From Pantoea sp. At-9b (GTDB lineage Bacteria > Pseudomonadota > Gammaproteobacteria > Enterobacterales > Enterobacteriaceae): a stretch of DNA of 64,000 nucleotides. Made by a program: the position numbers and the translations under genes. Under the pieces are notes generated by a model. The model had not been told where the DNA came from. It searched no databases and saw only the letters and a list, made by a program, of their open reading frames with translations. Each line of letters opens with the position of its first letter. Within the stretch, counting starts at the first letter, position 1. Where the stretch lies: positions 1,054,001-1,118,000 of the forward strand of contig NC_014837.1 of assembly GCF_000175935.2 (NCBI RefSeq), given 5' to 3'. This document shows, piece after piece, positions 33,185 through 44,097 of the stretch.

Positions 33185-34912
33185 TTATGGTACTGGCTCA
33201 GATGTGTGATGAACAGTATCGACTGCAGCGGGAGGGGGGATCCAGGCGCGTGTAAAGTCGAACCAGCCCAGGCTGTTGAGTTGAATGCCTTCCACGCCGG
33301 GTGGGGCGGAGATTTGGTAGCGATAATTGAACAGCGGCAGCATATAACCGGCGCGCATCAGTTGCTCAAACAGCTGGTGGCTAAGGATAGCACGCTGATC
33401 CGGGTCCTGCTGTTGCGCTATCTCACGCAGGTGGTGACGTAAATTGATCGCACTTTGCGATCCCCGCAGCGGCTGCCAGAGCGGATCATTCTCCAGCCAA
33501 CTGATCAAGGTAAACAGCGGTGCATCACCAATCAGGCGATCGCCCATTACCAGATCGGCCTCGGCCAGCTCCCGTTCATCGCGCCAGCTTTTGACATCAT
33601 GAAAAATGCAGGTTAGCTGACACCCCTGCGCGGCTAATAAGGGTTTCAATGCGGCGGCCATCACATGCAATTCAACCGGCAGATGATAATGCAGAGTCAG
33701 GGCTGCTGGCAGCGCAGCCATTGTCTCTTCAGGAGCCGGGACCGGCCAGCCAGGCAGTAGCTCCTGACTCGGGGTGATTAATCCTTCTTCCAGCGGCAAT
33801 TGTTGAATCATACCGCTGCGCTGAATCAGGCTAATTAAGGTTTTTGCCTGTGCGGCACTCAGCCGCGTGGAGATGCGGGGGGCCAGGTAGCAGAATCCCA
33901 GGCTGATGCTGCGATCAACCGGACGTAGGGTATCCAGCTCGTCCGGATCGCCAATGGCGATTTGCACCGGATGACGACAGCTGGTGCCAAGTGTCCGATC
34001 AAACAATTGGGGCGTGATCCAGTATTCAACCGCCTGAATCAATGGGCGTTGTAAATGCCAGCGCGCATGGCTTTCCAGCCGTACCAGGTCATCGGTGAAA
34101 TGCGCCAGTTTCCATGCGCCGCTGCCGATGTCATCACGTTCAGGATGCGGTAACAGGCAGTGTTGATGCGCCAGCCGTTGCGGCAACCAGTAATCGCTGT
34201 GACGCAGGCGAATACGCAGCGCCAGTGGGTGTGGCGCAGTGATACTTTCTACTGAGGCCAGCAGCCGCAGCCCCGGCGTGCTATGACGGATCTTGTTGAA
34301 CTGCGCCACCAACTGCGCAGCATACAGCGGTTCATCGTTATGCCAGCTCAATTGCGGGCGCAGCCAGAAAAACCAGTCGCGGCCCGTCTCGTCATGCTGC
34401 CAGTGGTGGGCCAAATCGCCGACGACATCGTCTCCCTGGAAGCGTGTCAGTCCGGAAAAAATCTGGCGCGCCAGATGTTGTTCGGCGCGTCCGGTCAATC
34501 GCAGCGGGCGCAAAGGCTCAAGGGCGCGGTAGTAAGGAATACGTAACACCGGAGCCTGATTGAGCCACTGTCCCCCCATCAGCGGACGCAGCATATTCAG
34601 CAAGTGATCCGGCTGTACGTCGAGCACCTGCAATGCCTGCACCGCTTCACCTGCGGCGAGTTGCTGCTGCAACAGTTGCTGGCGCAGCTGTTCCGGCGAC
34701 ACGAGAAAGGTCAGCGTTCCCTGTTTGCCGCGACCCGCAGCACCCAGCCAGCACAGCCAGCCAGCGTCCTGCCATTGGCGCAATAAGGTACGGATATGGC
34801 GTTCGCTGCAAAAACAGTGCTGCGCCATCATCGAGACGCTCAGATGTTGTGGTGCACCCTGGCTGAGTTGCCACAGCCGCTGAAATTGGTTGACCCGATG
34901 GAGTTGCCGCAT
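33185..34912 (-). CDS. ybaE: SgrR-family DNA-binding / solute-binding-like protein YbaE
   Basis: A 575-residue protein with an N-terminal winged-helix domain of the SgrR type (residues about 1-115, [24 protein letters not shown]) and a C-terminal part related to periplasmic peptide/nickel-binding proteins, here without a signal peptide. SgrR uses this layout to sense sugar-phosphate stress and activate sgrS; YbaE is its paralogue with unknown ligand. It is divergent from cof. No sgrS-like small RNA is visible in the 94-bp gap upstream. Confidence 0.88.
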   Translation of the reverse strand: MRQLHRVNQFQRLWQLSQGAPQHLSVSMMAQHCFCSERHIRTLLRQWQDAGWLCWLGAAGRGKQGTLTFLVSPEQLRQQLLQQQLAAGEAVQALQVLDVQPDHLLNMLRPLMGGQWLNQAPVLRIPYYRALEPLRPLRLTGRAEQHLARQIFSGLTRFQGDDVVGDLAHHWQHDETGRDWFFWLRPQLSWHNDEPLYAAQLVAQFNKIRHSTPGLRLLASVESITAPHPLALRIRLRHSDYWLPQRLAHQHCLLPHPERDDIGSGAWKLAHFTDDLVRLESHARWHLQRPLIQAVEYWITPQLFDRTLGTSCRHPVQIAIGDPDELDTLRPVDRSISLGFCYLAPRISTRLSAAQAKTLISLIQRSGMIQQLPLEEGLITPSQELLPGWPVPAPEETMAALPAALTLHYHLPVELHVMAAALKPLLAAQGCQLTCIFHDVKSWRDERELAEADLVMGDRLIGDAPLFTLISWLENDPLWQPLRGSQSAINLRHHLREIAQQQDPDQRAILSHQLFEQLMRAGYMLPLFNYRYQISAPPGVEGIQLNSLGWFDFTRAWIPPPAAVDTVHHTSEPVP

Positions 34913-35006
34913 TGCCTAAACCCGGAACAGTTTTCTAAAAGTATTCACTATTAGTTCCGCAATTACCAGGCGATAGTAACTCCCTCACATCGACAGGAGA
35001 ATTCGC

Positions 35007-35831
35007 ATGGCACGCCTCGCGGCATTTGATATGGACGGTACGCTGTTGTTGCCTACGCATCGCTTAGGTATAGAAACCCTCGCCAGTTTGCATGCCCTGC
35101 ATCAGCGCGACGTCACACTGACGTTTGCCACCGGACGTCATCTGCTGGATATGCAGCCGGTGGTGCGTGAACAAGTGACGCTTCCTGCGTGGTTGATCAC
35201 CGGAAACGGAACGCGTGTGCACGATCTGGATGGCAAGCTGTTGTATGGCTGTGATTTGCCGCCTTCCATCGCCGAAGAGGTTATTCATCGCCACTGGCAA
35301 ACGCCTGCATCCATCCATATTTTCAACGACGAAGGCTGGTTTACTGACAAGCCGCTGCCGTTCGTGCGTGAAGCGCATGTGCTGAGTGGGTTCGACTATC
35401 AACTGCGTGATCTGCAACGTATGTCGGCGCATGAAGTCACCAAAATCTGCTTTATTGCCCCGCATGAGACGTTATGTGCGTTAAAAGCCGAGCTGGATGC
35501 CGCGTTGGGTGAGCGAGCGAATATCTGTTTTTCAGCCTGGGATTGCCTGGAAGTGTTGCCGCTGGATTGCCACAAAGGCGCGGCACTGGCACGCCTTTGT
35601 CAGCATCTTTCCTTGTCACTCGCTGATTGTATGGCGTTTGGCGATGCCATGAATGACCGCGAAATGCTGGGGAGTGTCGGGAACGGTTTCATCATGGGTA
35701 ACGCCATGCCTCAATTGAAAGCGGAGTTGCCGCATTTGCCGGTTATTGGTCGTTGCGAGACACAGGCGGTGTCTCACTATTTAAATCACTGGATGACCAC
35801 ACCACACCTCGATTATTCCCCCGAATGCTGA
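35007..35831 (+). CDS. cof: HMP-PP phosphatase Cof
   Basis: A 274-residue HAD-superfamily (type IIB) phosphatase; the E. coli enzyme hydrolyses the thiamine precursor HMP-PP and also pyridoxal phosphate and sugar phosphates. The first HAD motif is FDMDGTL with Asp8 (nucleophile) and Asp10, motif II ends in TFATGR, the Lys is in [10 protein letters not shown] and the last Asp pair is in [10 protein letters not shown]. The ATG has AGGAG 8 bp upstream. It is convergent with the PLP enzyme gene and has its own terminator. Confidence 0.94.
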   Translation: MARLAAFDMDGTLLLPTHRLGIETLASLHALHQRDVTLTFATGRHLLDMQPVVREQVTLPAWLITGNGTRVHDLDGKLLYGCDLPPSIAEEVIHRHWQTPASIHIFNDEGWFTDKPLPFVREAHVLSGFDYQLRDLQRMSAHEVTKICFIAPHETLCALKAELDAALGERANICFSAWDCLEVLPLDCHKGAALARLCQHLSLSLADCMAFGDAMNDREMLGSVGNGFIMGNAMPQLKAELPHLPVIGRCETQAVSHYLNHWMTTPHLDYSPEC

Positions 35832-35842
35832 GGCTTGCAGTG

Positions 35843-35863
35843 AACCGGACAGGATGTCCGGTT
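35843..35863 (+). terminator. cof terminator
   Basis: AACCGGACA at 35843-35851 pairs with TGTCCGGTT at 35855-35863 around GGA, and runs into TTTTATT. Confidence 0.9.
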
Positions 35864-35865
35864 TT

Positions 35866-36900
35866 TTATTGCAGCTCACGTTGCCATGGCTGTACATCAC
35901 CAATGTGCTGTGCGACCCATTCCGCATTGTAATAGGTATCCGGATAACGCTCGCCGCTGTCGCACAGTATCGTCACCAGCGATCCCTGTTCACCCTGTTC
36001 ACGCATACGTTTTGCCACCTGCAACATCCCCCAGAAGTTGGTACCGGTGGAGGCGCCCGGACGACGGCCAAGAATCTGTTCCAGCTTCAGCATGGCAGCT
36101 ACGGTTGCGGCGTCTGGCACCTTGATCATCTCGTCAATCACATCGGGCAAGAACGACGGTTCAACGCGTGGGCGGCCAATGCCTTCAATCATGCTGCCAC
36201 GATCGCTACTTAATCCGCGCTCGCGGCTGTGCCAGAAATCAAAAAACACCGAATGCTCAGGATCGACCACCAGCAGGCGGGTGTCATAACCCTGATAACG
36301 AATATAGCGCCCGAGGGTGGCGGAGGTGCCGCCCGTACCGGCGCTCATAATTAGGGTATGCGGCACCGGGCAGGGTTCATGGGCCATCTGGCGGAAGATG
36401 CTTTCGGCGATGTTGTTATTGCCACGCCAGTCAGTGGCGCGTTCAGCGTAGGTAAACTGATCCATAAAATGGCCGTTCAGCTCCCGCGCCAGTCGCTCAG
36501 ATTCGCTATACAGCTGGCAAGGATCGGTCACGAAGTGGCATTCCCCACCGTAAAAACGGATCAGCTCGATCTTACGTTTGGCGGTGCTGGCGGGCATCAC
36601 AGCAATAAACGGCAGGCCCAGCAGACGCGCAAAATAGGCCTCTGAAACCGCCGTGCTGCCGGATGAGGCTTCAATAATCGGTGTTCCCTGGCGAATCCAG
36701 CCATTAGCCAGACCGTACAAAAACAGCGAGCGTGCCAGGCGGTGTTTCAGGCTGCCGCTCGGATGGGTGCTTTCGTCTTTCAGGTAAAAACCAATGCCGG
36801 GAAAATCATCCAGGCTAAAGCGAATCAGGTGCGTGTCGGCAGATCGCTGAAAATCAGCGTTAATTTCGTTAATAGCGTGACGAATCCAGGGCGTTTGCAT
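35866..36900 (-). CDS. PLP-dependent cysteine synthase-family enzyme, probable cysteine desulfhydrase
   Basis: A 344-residue fold-type II pyridoxal-phosphate enzyme. Lys52 in SGSLKHRL is the likely Schiff-base residue, [12 protein letters not shown] is the substrate-carboxylate loop and [14 protein letters not shown] binds the cofactor phosphate. It resembles cysteine synthases but has an extra C-terminal part and no cys-operon context. It is divergent from decR, whose product is a cysteine-responsive regulator, so degradation of excess cysteine is the likely role. I recall that Pantoea ananatis has a cysteine-inducible desulfhydrase (called CcdA) next to an Lrp-type regulator; this gene looks like that one, but identity is not shown here. 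Confidence 0.82.
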   Translation of the reverse strand: MQTPWIRHAINEINADFQRSADTHLIRFSLDDFPGIGFYLKDESTHPSGSLKHRLARSLFLYGLANGWIRQGTPIIEASSGSTAVSEAYFARLLGLPFIAVMPASTAKRKIELIRFYGGECHFVTDPCQLYSESERLARELNGHFMDQFTYAERATDWRGNNNIAESIFRQMAHEPCPVPHTLIMSAGTGGTSATLGRYIRYQGYDTRLLVVDPEHSVFFDFWHSRERGLSSDRGSMIEGIGRPRVEPSFLPDVIDEMIKVPDAATVAAMLKLEQILGRRPGASTGTNFWGMLQVAKRMREQGEQGSLVTILCDSGERYPDTYYNAEWVAQHIGDVQPWQRELQ

Positions 36901-36988
36901 GCTGAGTTTCCACTAAATTTAATCGTCACAGTGTAAGGCACTGGCAGGAAAAAGAGGTTGCTTTAATCGGTGTATAATGGCTCGATGA

Positions 36989-37003
36989 GAGAAAAATTTT
37001 CTC
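36989..37003. promoter_or_regulatory. Perfect palindrome in the decR leader, candidate DecR operator
   Basis: GAGAAAA-A-TTTTCTC is a perfect 15-bp palindrome located 13 bp before the decR ATG and about 10 bp after a TATAAT box (36973-36978). Lrp/AsnC proteins bind such short AT-cored palindromes, so it may mediate autoregulation and control of the divergent enzyme gene. Confidence 0.55.
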
Positions 37004-37015
37004 CCGGAGAGGCAA

Positions 37016-37477
37016 ATGCTAGATAAAACTGACCGTACACTGCTGGCGTTATTACAGCAGGATTGCACCCTGTCACTCCAGACGCTGGCAGATGCGGTCA
37101 ATCTCACCACCACACCGTGCTGGAAACGCCTGAAAAAACTGGAAGATGATGGCATTATTCGTGCGCGCGTGGCGCTATTGGACGGCGATAAAATCGGACT
37201 GGCGCTGACTGCGTTCATGTTTGTCAAAACCCAGCAGCACAGCAGCGACTGGTATCAGCAATTTGTCAGCGTGGTCCAGCAGATGCCAGAAGTGATGGCG
37301 TTCTATCGTATGGCCGGAGAATACGACTATCTGCTGCGCATTCAGGTGGCAGATATGAAAAGTTACGACGGTTTTTATAAGCGGCTGGTGAATGGCGTAC
37401 CGGGTCTGATTGATGTGACCTCCAGTTTCGCGATGGAAGAAATTAAATATACCACCGCATTGCCGGTAGCACCCTGA
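37016..37477 (+). CDS. decR: Cysteine-responsive Lrp/AsnC-family regulator DecR
   Basis: A 153-residue regulator (formerly YbaO) with an N-terminal helix-turn-helix ([30 protein letters not shown]) and a C-terminal RAM ligand-binding domain ([15 protein letters not shown]). E. coli DecR activates cysteine detoxification genes. Here it is divergent from a cysteine-desulfhydrase-like gene 116 bp away, which in E. coli is not its neighbour; this gives a compact regulator-target pair. The HTH stretch quoted is described by its ends only: [10 protein letters not shown] and [10 protein letters not shown]. Confidence 0.94.
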   Translation: MLDKTDRTLLALLQQDCTLSLQTLADAVNLTTTPCWKRLKKLEDDGIIRARVALLDGDKIGLALTAFMFVKTQQHSSDWYQQFVSVVQQMPEVMAFYRMAGEYDYLLRIQVADMKSYDGFYKRLVNGVPGLIDVTSSFAMEEIKYTTALPVAP

Positions 37478-37500
37478 CGGGTAAAGAAAGAGACAGTCTT

Positions 37501-39270
37501 GTGCGATTATTCAGCCAGTTAAGTTGGTATTTTCTGCGCGAGTGGCGGCGATATCTGGGCGCGGTCACTCTGCTCATCATCATTGCGCTTCTGCAATTGC
37601 TGCCACCGCATCTGGTGGGGGTGATTGTTGATGGCGTTACCCAACATACCTTGAGCACCGGGCGACTGATGATGTGGATCGGCGTGATGCTGGTCACCGC
37701 CGTGGTGGTGTATCTGCTGCGCTATGTCTGGCGCGTGCTGTTGTTTGGTGCCTCTTACCAACTGGCGGTGAAATTGCGTGAAGACTTTTACCGCCAACTG
37801 AGTCGCCAACATCCGGCGTTTTATCTGCGCCATCGCACCGGTGATCTGATCGCCCGTGCGACCAATGATGTTGACCGCGTAGTGTTTGCTGCCGGGGAAG
37901 GGGTGCTGACGCTGGTGGATTCGCTGGTGATGGGCTGTGTGGTGCTGGTGGTAATGAGCATACAAATTAGCTGGCAGCTGACGTTACTGGCGCTGGTGCC
38001 GATGCCGATTATGGCGCTGATTATCCATCGCTACGGCAATCAACTGCATGACCGTTTCAAACTGGCACAGGCGGCGTTCTCCAGCCTCAATGATCAAACG
38101 CAGGAGAGCCTGACCAGTATCCGCATGATCAAAGCCTTTGGTCTGGAAGATCATCAGTCACAGCAGTTTGCGGCCATCGCACGTGACACTGGCGAGAAGA
38201 ACCTGCGCGTAGCGCGCGTGGATGCGCGTTTTGATCCCACGATCTATATCGCGATTGGTTTTTCTAACCTGCTGGCGATCGGCGGCGGCAGCTGGATGGT
38301 GTGGCACGGCAGCCTGACGTTAGGGCAGCTCACCAGCTTTGTGATGTACCTCGGATTGATGATTTGGCCGATGCTGGCGCTGGCGTGGATGTTCAATATC
38401 GTCGAGCGTGGCAGTGCCGCCTGGAGCCGCATCCGTGCCCTGTTGGCGGAAGCCCCGGCGGTGGAAGATGGGCAAAAAATTCTGCCGCCGGAGGCGGGGA
38501 ATTTACAGGTGGCAATCCGCGAGTTTCGCTATCCGGCGAGTGCCGGTGTGGCGCTCAGCCATGTCAATTTCCAGCTCAAACCAGGCCAGATGCTGGGATT
38601 ATGCGGCCCTACCGGCTGTGGCAAAAGTACGCTGTTGAGTTTGCTTCAGCGCCATTTTGACCTGGAGCAGGGCGACATTCGCTATCACAACACACCGCTG
38701 TCGCACCTGCGCATCGATAGCTGGCGCAGCCGCCTGGCGGTGGTGAGTCAGACGCCATTCCTGTTTTCCGACACGGTGGCGAATAACCTCGCATTGGGTC
38801 GACCAAATGCCAGCCAGCAGGAGATTGAGCGGGTGGCAAAGATGGCCTGCGTTCATGAGGATATCCTGCGCTTACCGCAAGGTTATGAAACCGAGGTGGG
38901 AGAGCGGGGCGTGATGTTATCAGGCGGACAAAAGCAACGTATTGCTATCGCGCGCGCGTTGTTGCTGAATGCCGAGATCCTGATTCTGGATGACGCCTTA
39001 TCAGCGGTAGATGGACGTACCGAGCACGATATTCTGCACAACCTGCGGCAATGGGGTCAGGGTCGCACCCTGATTATCAGTGCGCATCGTCTGTCGGCGT
39101 TGACCGAAGCCAGCGAGATTCTGGTGTTGCAGCAAGGTCAGGTGATGCAGCGTGGTGACCACGATGAACTGGTCGCGCAAAGTGGCTGGTATCGCGATAT
39201 GTACCGTTATCAGCAGTTGGAAGCGGCGCTGGACGAGGATGAGATCACCGAAGGAGCGAGTCGTGGCTAA
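37501..39270 (+). CDS. mdlA: ABC exporter half-transporter MdlA (SmdA)
   Basis: A 589-residue half-size ABC exporter with an N-terminal six-helix membrane domain and a C-terminal ATPase. Walker A is GPTGCGKST, the signature is MLSGGQKQR and Walker B is [13 protein letters not shown]; the Asp rather than Glu after Walker B means this subunit probably holds the degenerate ATP site of the MdlAB heterodimer. The start is GTG at 37501, matching the family N-terminus [11 protein letters not shown]. It overlaps mdlB by 8 bp. It is 23 bp after decR and may be co-transcribed with it. Substrates unknown, multidrug export assumed. Confidence 0.95.
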   Translation: MRLFSQLSWYFLREWRRYLGAVTLLIIIALLQLLPPHLVGVIVDGVTQHTLSTGRLMMWIGVMLVTAVVVYLLRYVWRVLLFGASYQLAVKLREDFYRQLSRQHPAFYLRHRTGDLIARATNDVDRVVFAAGEGVLTLVDSLVMGCVVLVVMSIQISWQLTLLALVPMPIMALIIHRYGNQLHDRFKLAQAAFSSLNDQTQESLTSIRMIKAFGLEDHQSQQFAAIARDTGEKNLRVARVDARFDPTIYIAIGFSNLLAIGGGSWMVWHGSLTLGQLTSFVMYLGLMIWPMLALAWMFNIVERGSAAWSRIRALLAEAPAVEDGQKILPPEAGNLQVAIREFRYPASAGVALSHVNFQLKPGQMLGLCGPTGCGKSTLLSLLQRHFDLEQGDIRYHNTPLSHLRIDSWRSRLAVVSQTPFLFSDTVANNLALGRPNASQQEIERVAKMACVHEDILRLPQGYETEVGERGVMLSGGQKQRIAIARALLLNAEILILDDALSAVDGRTEHDILHNLRQWGQGRTLIISAHRLSALTEASEILVLQQGQVMQRGDHDELVAQSGWYRDMYRYQQLEAALDEDEITEGASRG

Positions 39271-41038
39271 ATCTGTGCGCCTGTGGCCGACGTTGAAACG
39301 TTTACTGGCTTACGGCAAACCCTGGCGTAAATCGTTGTGGCTGGCGGTGGGCATGCTATGGCTGGCGGCGGCAGCCGAAGTCACCGGGCCGGTATTGATC
39401 AGTTATTTTATTGATCATCTGGTGGCGAAGCACCAGATGCCGTGGGGCATTGTCGTCGGGTTGGTGGTCAGCTTCATTCTGCTGCAACTACTGGCGGCGG
39501 GCCTGCACTATTTTCAGGCGTTGCTGTTTAATCGCGCGGCGATCGGCGTGGTACAAAAATTACGTTCTGATGTGATGAATGCGGCGTTGCGGCAACCATT
39601 GAGTGCTTTCGATACCCAACCGGTCGGGCAGATCATCTCACGCGTGACCAACGATACCGAGGTGATCCGCGATCTGTACGTCACGGTGGTGGCAACGGTG
39701 TTGCGCAGTGCCGCGCTGGTTGGGGCGATGCTGGTGGCGATGTTTGCGCTCGACTGGCGCATGGCGCTGGTGGCAATCGTGATTTTCCCGCTGGTGCTAA
39801 CGGTGATGTTGATTTATCAGCGCTACAGCACACCGATAGCGCGCCGGGTGCGGAGCTACCTGGCCGATATCAATAACGGCTTCAATGAAGTGATTAACGG
39901 CATGAGCGTTATCCAGCAGTTTCGCCAGCAGGCGCGCTTTGGTGAGCGCATGGCGGAGGCCAGCCGTTCACACTATCTGGCTCGAATGGAGACGCTGCGC
40001 CTGGATGGCTTCCTGCTGCGCCCGCTACTGAGTTTGTTCTCTGCACTGATTTTGTGCGGCCTGCTGATGCTGTTCAGTTTCGCCACTCCCGGCGTCTTTG
40101 AGGTGGGGGTGCTGTATGCCTTTATCACTTACCTCGGGCGTCTGAATGAGCCGTTGATTGAACTCACCACCCAGCAATCGATGCTGCAACAGGCGGTAGT
40201 ATCGGGTGAGCGTATTTTTGAGTTAATGGATGCGACCCAGCAGGATTACGGCAGCGACAATCGGCCACTGGCCTCCGGGCGTATTTCCCTGCGTGACGTC
40301 AGTTTTGCCTATCGTGCCGATCGTGACGTGTTAAGCCAGATCAATCTGGACGTGCCGCCACGTGGATTTATTGCGTTGGTCGGTCATACCGGCAGTGGCA
40401 AGAGTACGCTGGCAAACCTGCTGATGGGCTACTACCCGGTGACGCGCGGCAGTATCGAGCTGGATGGGCGTCCGCTGCCACAGTTGACGCATCAGGCGTT
40501 ACGTCAGGGGGTGGCGATGGTGCAGCAGGACCCGGTGGTGCTGGCGGATACCTTACTCGCCAACGTCCGCCTCGGACGCGACATCCCCGAGCAGGCGGTG
40601 TGGCAGGCGCTGGAAACGGTGCAGCTTGCGTCTCTGGTCCGCGCGATGCCGGACGGTATTCACACCCGGCTGGGCGAGCAGGGCAACAATCTGTCGGTCG
40701 GTCAGAAGCAGCTGCTGGCGTTGGCACGGGTGTTGGTATCATTACCGCAGATTCTGATCCTCGATGAAGCCACGGCCAATATCGACTCCGGTACGGAACA
40801 GGCGATTCAACACGCGCTGCGCGCCTTACGCCAGCACAGCACGCTGGTGGTGATTGCGCATCGCCTCTCCACCATTACCGAAGCGGAGCAGATTTTGGTG
40901 CTGCACCGCGGGCAGGTTGCCGAGCGCGGTACGCACAGTGAATTGCTGGCGCAGCAGGGACGTTACTGGCAAATGTACCAGTTGCAACAGGCTGGCGATG
41001 AACTCGCGGCGGGCATTCCCTTAACGGCTGAAGGGTGA
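39263..41038 (+). CDS. mdlB: ABC exporter half-transporter MdlB (SmdB)
   Basis: A 591-residue partner of MdlA with the same layout. Walker A is GHTGSGKST, the signature NLSVGQKQL and Walker [14 protein letters not shown], with a proper catalytic Glu, so the pair is asymmetric as in other heterodimeric exporters. A GTG at 39263 with AGGAG 7 bp upstream is the likely start; it lies within the last codons of mdlA, and an ATG much further upstream would be buried in that gene. It is followed by the glnK control region. Confidence 0.95.
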   Translation: MAKSVRLWPTLKRLLAYGKPWRKSLWLAVGMLWLAAAAEVTGPVLISYFIDHLVAKHQMPWGIVVGLVVSFILLQLLAAGLHYFQALLFNRAAIGVVQKLRSDVMNAALRQPLSAFDTQPVGQIISRVTNDTEVIRDLYVTVVATVLRSAALVGAMLVAMFALDWRMALVAIVIFPLVLTVMLIYQRYSTPIARRVRSYLADINNGFNEVINGMSVIQQFRQQARFGERMAEASRSHYLARMETLRLDGFLLRPLLSLFSALILCGLLMLFSFATPGVFEVGVLYAFITYLGRLNEPLIELTTQQSMLQQAVVSGERIFELMDATQQDYGSDNRPLASGRISLRDVSFAYRADRDVLSQINLDVPPRGFIALVGHTGSGKSTLANLLMGYYPVTRGSIELDGRPLPQLTHQALRQGVAMVQQDPVVLADTLLANVRLGRDIPEQAVWQALETVQLASLVRAMPDGIHTRLGEQGNNLSVGQKQLLALARVLVSLPQILILDEATANIDSGTEQAIQHALRALRQHSTLVVIAHRLSTITEAEQILVLHRGQVAERGTHSELLAQQGRYWQMYQLQQAGDELAAGIPLTAEG

Positions 41039-41040
41039 CT

Positions 41041-41057
41041 TGCACCTTTTTTGCGCA
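41041..41057. promoter_or_regulatory. NtrC-like site 1 upstream of glnK
   Basis: TGCAC-CTTTTTT-GCGCA fits the 17-bp NtrC pattern TGCAC-N7-GTGCA with one mismatch. It begins two bases after the mdlB stop and its centre lies 62 bp from site 2. Confidence 0.6.
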
Positions 41058-41102
41058 CCTTTATCGGATTATTCTGTAGAAATGCACTTCTTTGAGGCTT
41101 GA

Positions 41103-41119
41103 AGCACCAAAGAAGTGCA
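41103..41119. promoter_or_regulatory. NtrC-like site 2 upstream of glnK
   Basis: AGCACCAAAGAAGTGCA matches the NtrC pattern with one outer mismatch. Its right half is also the arm of a larger perfect 12-bp dyad (41083-41094 with 41108-41119), and it lies about 108 bp upstream of the sigma54 promoter. Confidence 0.7.
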
Positions 41120-41226
41120 AACAATCCACTCCTTTCTTCCTCTCCTGCTGGTATTTGTGTTGTTCATCACAGAACGAAGCGTGCTGCGGCGCGGCTAATC
41201 TGCTGACTCTGCGGTTTTTTTATTTA

Positions 41227-41242
41227 TGGCACACCCTTTGCT
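41227..41242 (+). promoter_or_regulatory. Sigma54 promoter of glnK-amtB
   Basis: TGGCACACCCTTTGCT fits the -24/-12 consensus exactly at TGGCAC and TTGC with standard spacing. It lies 55 bp before the glnK ATG and downstream of the two NtrC-like sites, so the operon should be induced by nitrogen limitation. Confidence 0.9.
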
Positions 41243-41296
41243 TATATCCCTGCGTGTCCGGTAAGACTCACTCATTAAATACCTGGAGGGGATCGT

Positions 41297-41635
41297 ATGA
41301 AGCTGGTTACCGTGGTAATCAAACCATTTAAGCTGGAGGACGTGCGTGAAGCCTTATCCTCTATTGGCATTCAGGGACTGACAGTTACCGAAGTGAAGGG
41401 TTTCGGTCGCCAGAAAGGTCACGCAGAGCTTTATCGCGGTGCCGAGTACAGCGTGAACTTCCTGCCAAAAGTAAAAATTGATATCGCCATTGCTGATGAT
41501 CAGCTCGACGAAGTTGTGGATGTGATCAGCAAAGCTGCTTACACCGGCAAAATTGGCGACGGCAAAATTTTCGTTGCGGAACTGCAACGCGTTATCCGTA
41601 TTCGTACTGGCGAGACCGACGAAGCAGCACTGTAA
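41297..41635 (+). CDS. glnK: Nitrogen regulatory PII protein GlnK
   Basis: A 112-residue trimeric PII protein that binds ATP, ADP and 2-oxoglutarate and blocks the ammonia channel AmtB when nitrogen is plentiful. The T-loop ends with Tyr51 in GAEYSVNF, the residue uridylylated by GlnD; the C-terminal GDGKIFV loop binds nucleotide. AGG lies in the leader CTGGAGGGGATCGT just before the ATG. It is the first gene of glnK-amtB. Confidence 0.98.
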   Translation: MKLVTVVIKPFKLEDVREALSSIGIQGLTVTEVKGFGRQKGHAELYRGAEYSVNFLPKVKIDIAIADDQLDEVVDVISKAAYTGKIGDGKIFVAELQRVIRIRTGETDEAAL

Positions 41636-41666
41636 CTGGGCCTTGATTGTGATGGGATGGAAAGAA

Positions 41667-42956
41667 ATGAATAAAATGATGACGAAGTTAGGCCTGACCA
41701 GCCTGGCGCTGTTACCGTCTCTGGCCATGGCGGCAGCTCCTGCCGTTGCGGATAAAGCCGATAACGCGTTTATGATGATCTGCACCGCACTGGTGCTGTT
41801 CATGTCAATTCCGGGTATTGCCCTGTTTTACGGCGGTCTGATCCGCGGTAAAAACGTGCTGTCCATGCTGACTCAGGTGGCGGTCACCTTCTCCCTGGTC
41901 TGCGTACTGTGGATGATCTACGGTTATTCGCTGGCCTTCAGCGAAGGCAATGCCTTCTTCGGTAGCTTCCAGTGGGCGATGCTGAAAAACATCGAGCTGA
42001 AAGCGCTGATGGGAACTTTCTATCAATACATCCACGTGGCGTTCCAGGCTTCGTTTGCTTGTATCACCGTGGGCCTGATTGTCGGTTCAATTGCTGAACG
42101 TATCCGTTTCTCTGCGGTGCTGATTTTCGTTGCAGTATGGCTGACACTGGCTTACCTGCCGATTGCGCACATGGTCTGGGCTGGCGGTCTGCTGGCATCT
42201 GACGGCGCGCTGGACTTCGCTGGCGGTACGGTTGTACACATCAACGCCGCGGTTGCAGGTCTGGTGGGTGCTTACCTGGTGGGCAAACGTGCTGGCTTTG
42301 GTAAAGAAGCCTTCAAACCGCACAACCTGCCGATGGTGTTCACCGGTACAGCCATCCTGTACGTGGGCTGGTTCGGCTTCAACGCCGGTTCTGCTTCTGC
42401 TGCTAACGAAATCGCTGCCCTGGCGTTCCTGAACACCGTGATTGCCACCGCGGGTGCGGTACTGTCCTGGACCTTCGGTGAGTGGGCGCTGCGTGGCAAG
42501 CCTTCTCTGCTGGGTGCCTCTTCAGGCTTCATCGCTGGTCTGGTTGCTATCACCCCGGCGTGTGGTTATGTCGGTGTCGGTGGTGCGCTGATTATCGGTC
42601 TGGTCGGTGGTTTGGCTGGCCTGTGGGGTGTGACCACCCTGAAGAAATGGCTGCGTGTTGATGACCCGTGTGATGTGTTCGGTGTGCACGGCGTGTGCGG
42701 CATCGTGGGTTGTATCCTGACCGGTGTGTTCGCGTCCTCTTCACTGGGTGGCGTAGGTTATGCTGAAGGCGTGACCATGGGCCATCAGGTGTGGATCCAG
42801 CTGTTCAGCGTCGGTGTCACCATCGTCTGGTCTGGTGTGGTTGCCTTCATTGGCTTCAAACTGGCCGATATGATTGTTGGCCTGCGTGTTCCAGAAGATC
42901 AGGAACGTGAAGGTCTGGATGTGAACAGCCACGGCGAGAATGCTTACAACCAGTAA
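41667..42956 (+). CDS. amtB: Ammonium transporter AmtB
   Basis: A 429-residue trimeric ammonia/ammonium channel of the inner membrane with a cleavable signal peptide (cut expected after AMA near residue 22) and eleven membrane helices. The family signatures DFAGGTVVHINAAVAGL (pore His) and GVHGVCGIVG (second pore His) are present. The C-terminal tail ENAYNQ follows the GlnK-contacting region. The ATG at 41667, 31 bp after glnK, matches the family signal peptide. Coupled to glnK in the nitrogen-regulated operon. Confidence 0.97.
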   Translation: MNKMMTKLGLTSLALLPSLAMAAAPAVADKADNAFMMICTALVLFMSIPGIALFYGGLIRGKNVLSMLTQVAVTFSLVCVLWMIYGYSLAFSEGNAFFGSFQWAMLKNIELKALMGTFYQYIHVAFQASFACITVGLIVGSIAERIRFSAVLIFVAVWLTLAYLPIAHMVWAGGLLASDGALDFAGGTVVHINAAVAGLVGAYLVGKRAGFGKEAFKPHNLPMVFTGTAILYVGWFGFNAGSASAANEIAALAFLNTVIATAGAVLSWTFGEWALRGKPSLLGASSGFIAGLVAITPACGYVGVGGALIIGLVGGLAGLWGVTTLKKWLRVDDPCDVFGVHGVCGIVGCILTGVFASSSLGGVGYAEGVTMGHQVWIQLFSVGVTIVWSGVVAFIGFKLADMIVGLRVPEDQEREGLDVNSHGENAYNQ

Positions 42957-43003
42957 GAGCCGGGCTGAAAAAGAGAGCAGTGCGCTAAAATAATAAGAGG
43001 CAG

Positions 43004-43025
43004 AAGGGGCGAGAAATCGCCCCTT
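43004..43025 (+). terminator. glnK-amtB terminator
   Basis: AAGGGGCGA at 43004-43012 pairs with TCGCCCCTT at 43017-43025 around GAAA and continues into five more T residues. Confidence 0.92.
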
Positions 43026-43028
43026 TTT

Positions 43029-43892
43029 TTATTCGCTGCGCTGGCGCATCACCCCTTCCTGCACCGTGGTAGCGACCAGTGTCCCATCCTGGGTAAAAAA
43101 CTCCCCGCGCACAAAACCGCGTGCACCTGATGCTGAGGTGCTAACGACGCTGTACAGCAGCCATTCTGACAAGTCGAACGGACGGTGGAACCACATGGAA
43201 TGGTCGATAGTTGCGACCTGCATGTCAGGCTCCAGGAAGCCTTTGCCGTGCGGCTGGAGCGCCACGGGCAGGAAGTTGAGGTCTGACGCATAGCCGAGCA
43301 GATATTGGTGAATCCGGCGATCCTGCGGTAGCTGACCGTTGGCGCGCACCCATACCTGACGCACCGGCTCATCAACCCGACCTTTCAGTGGATTGTGAAT
43401 TTGTACCGGACGAATATCGAGCGGGCGCTCGGAGAGGAATTTTTCCCGCAGCTTAATGGGCAGATGCGCTGCCAGTTTATGTGCCAGATCCTGTTCCGAT
43501 GGCAGATTATCCGGGGCAGGCACTTGCGGCATGCTGTTCTGGTGCTCAAACCCGCTTTCCGGTGCCTGGAATGACGCCGTCATGTAGAAGATCGGCTGCC
43601 CATTTTGCACGGCACTGACGCGGCGTGCGCTAAAGCTTTTGCCATCACGCAGCGTTTCGACATCATAGATAATGGCTTTGTGACTATCGCCGGGACGCAG
43701 AAAGTAGCTATGGAATGAGTGGATGATACGTGCTTCCGGCACTGTCTGTTTCGCTGCATAAAGCGCCTGGCCAACCACCTGACCACCAAACACCTGACGC
43801 AGGCCGAGGTCTTCGCTCTGACCGCGAAAAAGTCCCTCTTCCAGTTTTTCCAGATTCAACAAATTAAGCAGGTTGTGCAGTGCCTGGCTCAT
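43029..43892 (-). CDS. tesB: Acyl-CoA thioesterase II
   Basis: A 287-residue double-hotdog thioesterase that hydrolyses medium- and long-chain acyl-CoAs. The catalytic Asp lies in the [11 protein letters not shown] region and the Gln in the C-terminal TTVQEGVMR, following the E. coli TesB Asp204/Thr228/Gln278 triad. The ATG at 43892 (MSQALHNLL) is the family start; a frame reaching 20 codons further has no support. Single gene, convergent with amtB and divergent from ybaY. Confidence 0.96.
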   Translation of the reverse strand: MSQALHNLLNLLNLEKLEEGLFRGQSEDLGLRQVFGGQVVGQALYAAKQTVPEARIIHSFHSYFLRPGDSHKAIIYDVETLRDGKSFSARRVSAVQNGQPIFYMTASFQAPESGFEHQNSMPQVPAPDNLPSEQDLAHKLAAHLPIKLREKFLSERPLDIRPVQIHNPLKGRVDEPVRQVWVRANGQLPQDRRIHQYLLGYASDLNFLPVALQPHGKGFLEPDMQVATIDHSMWFHRPFDLSEWLLYSVVSTSASGARGFVRGEFFTQDGTLVATTVQEGVMRQRSE

Positions 43893-44097
43893 AACGGATT
43901 CCTCAGTGATACCGGTCGGGCAAGTGTGAAAGATCCGACCAGTTGCCGTCAATCTTTTTGCCGTGGTTTCAGCAATCTAAGACGCGTCTTAAGCGCATTG
44001 CGGATTTTTGTGCCAGAATTAATGGCATTCGGCGGTTGAATAGCTGCACATTATTTTTGCCGCCGACAATCATAGTGTTCATAAGGAGACGACATCG

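Noticed and set aside
39152..39262. Earlier ATG start for mdlB inside mdlA
   Set aside because: A GTG at 39263 with AGGAG matches the family N-terminus; the earlier start would add 37 residues coded by mdlA sequence in another frame.
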